6,498 nt of DNA from Propionibacteriaceae bacterium (GTDB taxonomy: Bacteria; Actinomycetota; Actinomycetes; Propionibacteriales; Propionibacteriaceae). This document shows positions 1-5,258 of this stretch, in pieces. The position numbers and the translations under genes are program-made. Under the pieces are notes generated by a model that was given only the letters and a program-made list of their open reading frames with translations, was not told the origin of the DNA and did not search any database. Position 1 is the stretch's first letter. Each line of letters starts with the position of its first letter. The DNA is taken from contig JAISTI010000217.1 of assembly GCA_031272685.1 (NCBI GenBank), positions 1 through 6,498 of the forward strand, in the 5' to 3' direction.

Positions 1-1361
1 TGGTAGTAGGCGTTGACGGTCTGCGGGGTCATCAGCCACTCGTGCTTGCGGATGGGCTTTCCAATCTTGGAAATCTCGTCGTCGAAGAAGAACTCCCCGG
101 CGCGCAGTACATTCCCGGCGAGGTCGGCCGGGTCGATGCGCAGCTTTGCGTAGTCGAACCAGATGTCCGGGTAGCCGATTTTCGCGGTGAACTTGGCCAG
201 CTTGTCCAGCGCCTGCGCGCGCGTCTGATCGCCCATCCACTCCAGCTTCGAGATGGAGACGCGGTAGGCCTCGATCAGGTTGGCGACGAGCTTGTCCATT
301 CGCGCTTTCGCGGCGGGGGGAAAATGCTTGGCCACATAGAGCTTGCCGACGGCCTCGCCGAGCGTCTCTTCCACCAGCGCCACCCCGCGCTTCCAGCGCT
401 CTTTGAGCTTGGGGGTGCCGCTGAGGGTGGTGCCGTAAAACGCGAATTGCTCGTTGACGACACTTTCGGTCAGGTACGGCGCGAGCGACGACAGCGCCGC
501 CCATTTCAGCCAGGCTTTCCATTCGCCCAGCCGCTCGGCGGTGAGCATGCCGGCCAAGCCGGTGAAGAACGAGGGCATCGAGTTGATGATGACGCCCGGG
601 TCGGGGATGTCGGCCGCCCGCATCACGATGCCCCAGTCGACGCCGTCCTTGGAGAAATCGGCCACTGACATCGGGTTGTACATCTTCACCATGTCGCGGG
701 TGGAGATCTTGTCCCAATGGTGGCCGGCGATTTCCGCCTCCAGCGCCACCACATCGCCGTCCTCCGGCCAGGGGGCGAGTTTGCGCATCCGCTCCACGTG
801 GGCGCGGTATTCGGCCAAGATCGGGGCGTGCTGCTCCAGCCGGTAATACTCTTCGTCGGGCAGGCCGATGCCCGACTGCTCGGCGAAGAGCGAATACCTG
901 GACGGGTCGGCCGGGTCGGCTTCCACATCCAGGCTCAGCGGCGCCCCGGTGCCCCGGCGCAGCGAGCGCCCAAAGTATTCCAGCAGTTCGAGAACCGACC
1001 CGATGGCGTCGATTTCGGCGTAGACGGCCGCCAGCGGCGCCAGCCCCACCGCGGAAATCCGCTCCTCGTCCATGAACGCGGCGAACAGGTCTTCCACTTT
1101 CCGCGCCTCGGAGCCTTCCGGGGAGCCGGAGAGGGAGGTGACGATTTCGCGGATCGCACTTTCGGAATCGTCGGTGAGTTTGGTGAAAACCCCGGCGGAG
1201 GCGCGGTCGGGCGCGATTTCGGCTCTGGCCAGCCATTTGCCGTTCACATGCCGGAAGAGGTCGTCTTGGGGGCGGACCGCCCCATCGAGGTCGAAGTGCG
1301 TCACCGGGACAGCATATCCGGTGACCTGACGGGGCGGACGGCGGCGGCGTGCGCCATCCAT
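1..1361 (-). CDS. M13-family zinc metallopeptidase (PepO/neprilysin-like), N-terminal 453 codons, cut by the left edge
   Basis: Minus-strand reading frame, open without interruption from an ATG at 1361 to the window edge. M13 enzymes are zinc endopeptidases that cleave short peptides; bacterial PepO forms are usually about 630-690 residues. The N-terminus carries the family hallmark DDLFRHVNGKWL (about residues 33-44). An all-helical N-terminal domain follows, with recognisable stretches such as LYVAKHFPPAAKARMDKLV and, at the end, WLMTPQTVNAYY. N450-A451-Y452-Y453 matches the Asn-Ala-aromatic substrate-binding motif of neprilysin. The catalytic HExxH, ExxxD and C-terminal part (roughly 200 residues) lie beyond position 1, so activity cannot be judged here. 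The start is supported by GAGGA seven bases upstream on the minus strand and an in-frame TAG at 1374-1376. There is no signal peptide or N-terminal membrane segment, so it is probably cytoplasmic. The basic N-terminus (four consecutive Arg) is variable sequence. It is divergently oriented to the surface-protein gene; no functional link is evident. Confidence 0.93.
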   Translation of the reverse strand, partial: MDGARRRRPPRQVTGYAVPVTHFDLDGAVRPQDDLFRHVNGKWLARAEIAPDRASAGVFTKLTDDSESAIREIVTSLSGSPEGSEARKVEDLFAAFMDEERISAVGLAPLAAVYAEIDAIGSVLELLEYFGRSLRRGTGAPLSLDVEADPADPSRYSLFAEQSGIGLPDEEYYRLEQHAPILAEYRAHVERMRKLAPWPEDGDVVALEAEIAGHHWDKISTRDMVKMYNPMSVADFSKDGVDWGIVMRAADIPDPGVIINSMPSFFTGLAGMLTAERLGEWKAWLKWAALSSLAPYLTESVVNEQFAFYGTTLSGTPKLKERWKRGVALVEETLGEAVGKLYVAKHFPPAAKARMDKLVANLIEAYRVSISKLEWMGDQTRAQALDKLAKFTAKIGYPDIWFDYAKLRIDPADLAGNVLRAGEFFFDDEISKIGKPIRKHEWLMTPQTVNAYY

Positions 1362-1510
1362 CGCCCGTCCTCGCTACGGCGCCGGCTTATGAGTCAACTC
1401 TTAGAGCACGGGTATAGGATAATTGGGGGAAAAAGCTGGATATTTGCTTGTGGATTTGGGTTGACAAGGTATGTTTAGCAGCGTCTGACCGTCCACGGTG
1501 GGGGAGAAAC
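1362..1510. promoter_or_regulatory. Divergent intergenic region between the peptidase and surface-protein genes
   Basis: This 149-base gap is visibly richer in A/T than the flanking genes, mainly over 1385-1480, as expected for a region with promoters in both directions. On the minus strand, a GAGGA ribosome-binding site sits just upstream of the peptidase ATG. TATCCT- and TATACC-like candidate -10 hexamers lie around 1410-1425, but no matching -35 is convincing. A small imperfect palindrome, GAGTCAACTC, is at 1391-1400. Plus-strand elements are listed separately. I see no hairpin terminator or RNA gene in it. Confidence 0.5.
1448..1489 (+). promoter_or_regulatory. Candidate promoter(s) for the surface-protein gene
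   Basis: Two overlapping housekeeping-type arrangements are possible. One has TATGTT (1470-1475) as -10 with TTGTGG (1448-1453) as -35, 16 bases apart. The other has a perfect TTGACA (1461-1466) as -35 with a poor TCTGAC (1484-1489) as -10, 17 bases apart. The second would place the transcription start only about 15 bases before the start codon, right at the ribosome-binding site. The choice is unresolved from sequence alone. Confidence 0.4.
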
Positions 1511-1597
1511 ATGCGTTGGGGTTCGTTGGCGAACGCCGCACTCGTTCTGGGGTTGGCCGCGCCCATGGCTTTGGGCGGCGCAAATCCCGCCATTGCC
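1511..1597 (+). other. Sec signal peptide of the surface protein
   Basis: The first 29 residues begin MRWGS, followed by a hydrophobic Ala/Leu/Val-rich core (about residues 6-22) and a small-residue motif AIA before DPG, a good signal peptidase I site. Only one basic residue is in the n-region, which is sparse but acceptable. Confidence 0.8.
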
Positions 1598-4500
1598 GAT
1601 CCCGGGCCGTCCGGGTCATATTCGGCGGGAGACCGCTACTACCTGCTTTCGGGTTCAGACAACTTCTTCAACCCGATCACCACCGGGCTGCTGGAGACGG
1701 CGATCGCCGTGCCGGACAACCCCGGCTGGCGCGACGCCCTCGGCGGCGAGACCATCACCTTCAACGGGCTTTACAAGCTGGTCGGCGCTCCCGAGCAAGA
1801 TTTCGCCACTTTGGCCGCGCCCACGGCCGGCCCGCTCGCCGGGCTGGACGACTGGCCGTCCTTCCGTGGTTGGCTGGCCGGAATCACCGCGCCGCGCGAC
1901 CTCGACGCAGACGGCACCGCCGATGTCGACCTCGACGCCGACGGGGTTGTGACCGCCGCCGAGTTCGCTACCGTAACCGACACCTCCAACGCCGCCTTCA
2001 ACGGCTACAACCGCGCGCTGGCCTTCACCTCCCTGATAGTCGCCCCGCAGAGCGGCTACACCAACCCAGACTCCTTCACCCAAGCGCTGGTCACCGCCGA
2101 CACCAAAGGCTACGACTGGATCCCCGGCGGCCCGCCCGCGTTCAACAAGCTCACCGACTACCACCTGACCGCCGCCAACGACGTCGCCATCCCGATGCGG
2201 TTCAACACCGTCCGCTCCGACCTGCTGCTCACCACCCGCACCCAGCTGCCCTGGCAGCTCGCCGGGGTGCAGCGCCGCCCGGAGTTCGACCTCAGCGTCA
2301 AAGACGGCACCGCCGAGGTTGGCGGCAAGGCGCTCAGCCCGGATTTCTACGTGAACGCGAAGACCGCCGCGCACGCCACCGCCACCGCGGCCGGCTATCT
2401 CAGCGCCACCGACAGCGAGGTGCTGACGAACTTCAACGTCATCCAGAGCTTCCCCACCACCGGCTCGCTCGCCGCCATCTTGCCCACGGAGCTGCTCGGC
2501 ACCCCCGCCGGCGACAGCGACGCGCTCTCCGCCAAAGAGGCCGCGCAGCGCCTCAACGATGTGCTTTGGGCGTTGCACCCCAGTGCCAGCGCCTCCTTCA
2601 TGGGCGGCTTCGGCGCGCAATTCTTGTTGGAGGGCTTCTACCGTCAGGGAATCGGGGCCACATCCACCAGCGTCGGCGACGACGAGGCCAGCTACACCGC
2701 ATCCGATTCCCAGCGCACCGCCAACGCGCTCAAAGAGCTGGCCGTCACCTCCAAGGTGCGCAACATCGCCGCGAACGGCACCGTCCACAACGGCGGCGAG
2801 CTGATGGGCGGCAACCCGGCGCAGTTCACCCTGGAAATCACCCGCCCGGCCATCAAGTCCGCCCGCCGCACCGTGGCGTACATCCCCGGCACCTCCGACG
2901 CCGCCACCGCCGTCGGCGTGAAATCCGTGAAAATCTCCGACGCCGGGGTGCTGGCCGCCGTCGACGCCTCCGGCAATGTGCAGGCTGTCGGCACCGAAGG
3001 CAAAGCCGCCCGCACGGTGGTGCTGGCCCGGCTGGCCGGGGCCACCCCCACGCCTTGGGGTTCCGTCACCGACAAGTTCAACCTCGGTACGCCCGCCGAC
3101 GTGGCCGCGCTGGGCGCCTACCTCGACGCCAACTTGACCGGCTCGCAAGACGTCGAGTTGCTGTACACCTACGCCGCCGCCGACGCCGACCCCGCGCTTG
3201 TCGGCGAAGTGCCGGGAGACGCCGGGCAGCTCACCGCCGCGCAGGAAAAGGGCCTGGGCGCGTACGCCACCCCGCTGCTGCGCACCGTCAAGCTCGGCAC
3301 CCGCACGGTCAGCTACAACGCCAACTACCCGGCGTCCGCCACCGCCGGCGACGGGGCCGTCCCCGGCGTGAACTCCTTCGACAGCGGCGAGACGGTCGAG
3401 GTTGATTTCGAAGACCTGCCCTCCGCCCCGGACAAGGCGAACGGCTTCTACACCTTCGCCGGCTGGGCCACCAGCGCCTCCGCCGGCTCGCCCGCGTACA
3501 CCCAGACCGGCACCTACTCCTTCACCATGGGGACGGCCGACGTCACCCTCTACGCCGTCTGGGCCTGGACTCCCACCTACCAGGTGCGCTACAGCCCGAA
3601 CTATCCGGCCGGCACCACCGCCGGCGACGGGCTCGTCCCGCCCACCGCTTCCGGATTCCAGCTTGGCGACTACGTCACAGTCGACTTCTCCGTAATCCCG
3701 TCACCGCCCACCCGCGATCATTACACCTACTCGTTTGCCGGTTGGGCCACACACCCGGCCGCCGAAGCCGCCCAGTACACCGCTGACGGGGCCACCGATT
3801 TCTGGCTGCCGTCTTCCGCGAATGTCACCCTCTATGCGGTGTGGAACCGGGTGGCCGAGGGCACCATGACCGTCGCCTACAACGCCAACGGCGGCGACGT
3901 GCTCGGCTCCGGCTACGCCAACATCACCGGCCGCCACGCCGGCGACCTGGTCGCACTGCGCTTCTCCAGCCCCGCCCCCACCAAGGAGCACGCCACCTTC
4001 CACGGCTGGTCCCTCAACCCCAGCGCCACCACCGCCACATACACGGCCGCCAACGGCACCTATACGGTCGCCGCCGCCGACGCCGAGGCCGGGGTCATCA
4101 CCCTCTATGCGGTTTGGGAAAACGAGGCCTCCTATTCGGTGGTTTACAACGCGAACTACCCCGCCGGTTCGGCGGCCGGCGCCGCCGCGGTGCCCGTGGA
4201 CACCGCCCGGCACTACAGCGGCGAGACCGTCACCGTCAAGCTCACCGATCCCGGCGCGCCCGCCCGCGAAGGCGGCGCGTACCACTTCGCCGGCTGGTCC
4301 ACCAGCGCCGACGCCGCCAACGCCGAATACAAAGACGGATCCACCACTTTCGTGATGCCCGAGCACAACGTCACCCTCTACGCGGTCTGGCGCTGGGAGG
4401 CCGAAGACCTAGTGGAATCCAAGCCGTCCACCACCCCGTCCGCGACCACCCCGGTGGAGACCGAGGAGCCGGAAGAGTCCGAGCCGCCCGAAGAGAGCGA

Positions 4501-4642
4501 AGATCCCGAAGACGACGGCGATGAGGACGGCGACCTGGCCATCACGGGCTCGGATTCCCTGGGCCTGCTGATTCCGGGCATCGCGTTCACGCTGCTCGGC
4601 GGCGGCGCGCTGGCGCTGCGGCGGCGGAATTCCGGCCGCTGA
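1511..4642 (+). CDS. LAxTG-anchored surface protein with EF-hand loop and four InlB B-type repeats
   Basis: A 1043-residue secreted protein, probably covalently attached to peptidoglycan and exposed as an adhesin or host/substrate-interacting protein (role inferred). Order: signal peptide (1-29, likely cut AIA|DP); a large N-terminal region (30 to about 595) that I do not recognise, with a canonical EF-hand calcium loop at 140-151; four InlB B-type (Flg_new/Listeria-Bacteroides) repeats at 599-684, 690-778, 786-869 and 875-960, each with a FxGW core and ending LYAVW; an acidic Pro/Glu/Ser/Thr stalk (about 965-1008); LAITG (1009-1013), a hydrophobic segment (about 1017-1036) and an Arg-rich tail. 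Such repeats occur in listerial internalins and many Gram-positive surface proteins. The exported protein contains no cysteine. ATG 1511 is preferred because GGGGGAG (about 1500-1506) precedes it and the signal peptide starts there; the frame is open further upstream to a TTG at 1448, but that would spoil the signal peptide. It lies 82 bases upstream of the sigma-factor gene, same strand. Confidence 0.9.
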   Translation: MRWGSLANAALVLGLAAPMALGGANPAIADPGPSGSYSAGDRYYLLSGSDNFFNPITTGLLETAIAVPDNPGWRDALGGETITFNGLYKLVGAPEQDFATLAAPTAGPLAGLDDWPSFRGWLAGITAPRDLDADGTADVDLDADGVVTAAEFATVTDTSNAAFNGYNRALAFTSLIVAPQSGYTNPDSFTQALVTADTKGYDWIPGGPPAFNKLTDYHLTAANDVAIPMRFNTVRSDLLLTTRTQLPWQLAGVQRRPEFDLSVKDGTAEVGGKALSPDFYVNAKTAAHATATAAGYLSATDSEVLTNFNVIQSFPTTGSLAAILPTELLGTPAGDSDALSAKEAAQRLNDVLWALHPSASASFMGGFGAQFLLEGFYRQGIGATSTSVGDDEASYTASDSQRTANALKELAVTSKVRNIAANGTVHNGGELMGGNPAQFTLEITRPAIKSARRTVAYIPGTSDAATAVGVKSVKISDAGVLAAVDASGNVQAVGTEGKAARTVVLARLAGATPTPWGSVTDKFNLGTPADVAALGAYLDANLTGSQDVELLYTYAAADADPALVGEVPGDAGQLTAAQEKGLGAYATPLLRTVKLGTRTVSYNANYPASATAGDGAVPGVNSFDSGETVEVDFEDLPSAPDKANGFYTFAGWATSASAGSPAYTQTGTYSFTMGTADVTLYAVWAWTPTYQVRYSPNYPAGTTAGDGLVPPTASGFQLGDYVTVDFSVIPSPPTRDHYTYSFAGWATHPAAEAAQYTADGATDFWLPSSANVTLYAVWNRVAEGTMTVAYNANGGDVLGSGYANITGRHAGDLVALRFSSPAPTKEHATFHGWSLNPSATTATYTAANGTYTVAAADAEAGVITLYAVWENEASYSVVYNANYPAGSAAGAAAVPVDTARHYSGETVTVKLTDPGAPAREGGAYHFAGWSTSADAANAEYKDGSTTFVMPEHNVTLYAVWRWEAEDLVESKPSTTPSATTPVETEEPEESEPPEESEDPEDDGDEDGDLAITGSDSLGLLIPGIAFTLLGGGALALRRRNSGR
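1928..1963 (+). other. Canonical EF-hand calcium-binding loop in the surface protein
   Basis: Residues 140-151 read DLDADGVVTAAE. Asp is at loop positions 1, 3 and 5, Gly at 6, a hydrophobic residue at 8 and Glu at 12, the full EF-hand/dockerin-type calcium-coordination pattern. A second copy of DLDADG starts ten residues earlier (residue 130, nt 1898) but lacks the acidic residue at position 12, so it is degenerate. Calcium binding is inferred from the pattern. Confidence 0.7.
3305..3562 (+). repeat. InlB B-type repeat 1 of surface protein
   Basis: Residues 599-684. It begins TVSYNANYPA, has YTFAGWATSASAG in the middle and ends VTLYAVW, matching the Flg_new/Listeria-Bacteroides repeat pattern (beta-grasp-like fold). 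It is closest to repeats 2 and 4, which share the NYPA motif. Confidence 0.9.
3578..3844 (+). repeat. InlB B-type repeat 2 of surface protein
   Basis: Residues 690-778. It begins YQVRYSPNYPAGTTAGDG, has YSFAGWATHP in the middle and ends VTLYAVW. At 89 residues it is the longest of the four. The spacer from repeat 1 is five residues. Confidence 0.9.
3866..4117 (+). repeat. InlB B-type repeat 3 of surface protein (divergent)
   Basis: Residues 786-869. It begins MTVAYNANGGDVLG, with the more widespread NGG motif instead of NYPA, has FHGWSLNPSA as its core and ends ITLYAVW. It carries an Ala/Asp/Glu-rich insertion before the final strand (AAADAEAG). It is the most divergent copy. Confidence 0.87.
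4133..4390 (+). repeat. InlB B-type repeat 4 of surface protein
   Basis: Residues 875-960. It begins YSVVYNANYPAGSAAG, has YHFAGWSTSADAANAEY in the middle and ends VTLYAVW. It leads straight into the acidic stalk. Confidence 0.9.
4535..4639 (+). other. LAITG cell-wall sorting signal (class E sortase type)
   Basis: Residues 1009-1043: LAITG pentapeptide, a short polar linker (SDS), a hydrophobic segment LGLLIPGIAFTLLGGGALAL and the basic tail RRRNSGR. This is the tripartite layout of a sortase substrate. Ala instead of Pro at position 2 is the LAxTG form known for class E sortases of high-GC Gram-positives. An acidic, Pro-rich, wall-spanning stretch precedes it. No sortase gene is in the window. 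Confidence 0.85.
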
Positions 4643-4657
4643 GGGAAACCCTCCGGC
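4635..4657 (+). terminator. Bulged hairpin beginning inside the 3' end of the surface-protein gene
   Basis: GAGGG (4641-4645), loop AAA, CCCTC (4649-4653) form a 5-bp stem. It continues as GCCG (4635-4638) with CGGC (4654-4657) after a two-base CT bulge. The stop codon 4640-4642 lies within the structure. No T-run follows directly, though TTTGTCCCTT comes 14 bases later. It may be a weak terminator or a 3'-end stabilising structure. Confidence 0.4.
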
Positions 4658-4662
4658 GAGTC

Positions 4663-4690
4663 TGTAAGGATTTGTCCCTTCCAGACATGT
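4663..4690 (+). promoter_or_regulatory. Possible ECF-type or regulatory element upstream of the sigma-factor gene
   Basis: The non-hairpin part of the 82-base gap holds TGTAAGGATTTG (from 4663) and the overlapping palindromes ACATGT and TGTACA (4685-4693). ECF operons are commonly autoregulated, and a TGTAAG-like -35 with a downstream GACAT-like -10 would fit loosely, but the 14-base spacing is short and I cannot confirm it. This is the only plausible promoter location if the sigma-factor operon is transcribed independently. Confidence 0.2.
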
Positions 4691-4724
4691 ACAGGGTGTG
4701 GAAGCAATACTCTTGGCGACCGAC

Positions 4725-5258
4725 ATGGGGATGACGGGTGAGACGGCCAAACCGGCGGCGAAGACCCAGTCAAAGACGGCGGCGGCGTTCAGCGCCATGT
4801 TTGCCCGGCAGCATCCCCGGATCGTGGCATTCGCCAGACGCCGGACCGGCAACACGCAGGCCGCCGAAGATATCGCGGCCGAGGTCTTCCGCATCGCGTG
4901 GGAGCAAGTCGAAAACGGCATCCCGGAGCCTGCCTGGCTCTTTGTCACCGCGAAAAACGTCCTGAGCAACCACCAGCGCGCCAACACGCGGCTGGCGGAA
5001 GCGTGCCGGCGGCTGCGCGACGAGCGCGGCCTGGCCGGGCCGGAAGCAGACGGCGGCGAACCGGCGGACAGGCTGCTGGAAGCCCTGGAACAGCTCCCCG
5101 AACCCACCCGCGAACTCCTGCTGGCCCACTACTGGGACGGACTCAGCGGCGCGGAATGCGCCGCCCTGCTGGGCTGCTCCACCGGCAGCGTCTGGGTGCG
5201 GCTGCACCGCGCCCGCGCCGCCTTGCGCCAGCTCCTGACCGAGAAAGAAGAATCATGA
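4725..5258 (+). CDS. ECF-type RNA polymerase sigma-70 factor
   Basis: A 177-residue protein with the two-domain layout of extracytoplasmic-function sigma factors. Sigma region 2 spans about 22-86, with the core-binding helix AAEDIAAEVFRIAWEQ at 46-61 and PAWLFVTAKNVLSNHQR at 69-85. A linker of about 30 residues follows, then sigma region 4 at about 117-171 with LPEPTRELLLAHYWDGLSG and the -35-recognising helix-turn-helix to VWVRLHRARAALRQLL. It binds core RNA polymerase in the cytoplasm and directs it to specific promoters. The start is uncertain: ATG 4725 and ATG 4731 lack a clear ribosome-binding site, TTG 4713 is preceded by GGAAG eight bases upstream, and GTG 4698 is the longest option; all leave the domains intact. 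The stop overlaps the next start (ATGA, 5255-5258), indicating translational coupling with the membrane protein that follows, the usual place for an anti-sigma factor. The ECF subgroup is not assignable by eye. Confidence 0.92.
   Translation: MGMTGETAKPAAKTQSKTAAAFSAMFARQHPRIVAFARRRTGNTQAAEDIAAEVFRIAWEQVENGIPEPAWLFVTAKNVLSNHQRANTRLAEACRRLRDERGLAGPEADGGEPADRLLEALEQLPEPTRELLLAHYWDGLSGAECAALLGCSTGSVWVRLHRARAALRQLLTEKEES

Noticed and set aside
1..1361. Peptidase as a pseudogene, because no HExxH is seen
   Set aside because: The frame is intact to the window edge and stops before the point where the zinc motif is expected in the family; truncation is by the window, not by mutation.
1391..1396. 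TTGACT on the minus strand as -35 of the peptidase promoter
   Set aside because: The implied -10 (TAGCGA, 15 bases away) is poor and would place the transcript start at or past the ribosome-binding site.
42..1478. Plus-strand open frames (42-668, 454-846, 717-1478) over the peptidase region
   Set aside because: The minus strand reads a continuous M13 peptidase through all of this; the plus frames are its antisense shadows.
1655..3148. Long minus-strand open frame (497 codons) antisense to the surface-protein gene
   Set aside because: Its translation is dominated by Gly/Val/Ala/Arg low-complexity sequence, typical of the mirror frame of a GC-biased gene. The plus-strand frame has a signal peptide, repeats and a sorting signal.
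1498..3405. Overlapping plus-strand open frame (635 codons) in another phase
   Set aside because: Extremely Arg/His/Gln-rich translation with no domain pattern; a phase shadow of the surface-protein gene caused by few stop codons in GC-rich DNA.
4644..4649. GGAAAC as the -35 of a SigE-type ECF promoter
   Set aside because: No GTT/GTC -10 at the usual 16-19 base distance, and the hexamer is part of the hairpin loop and stem.
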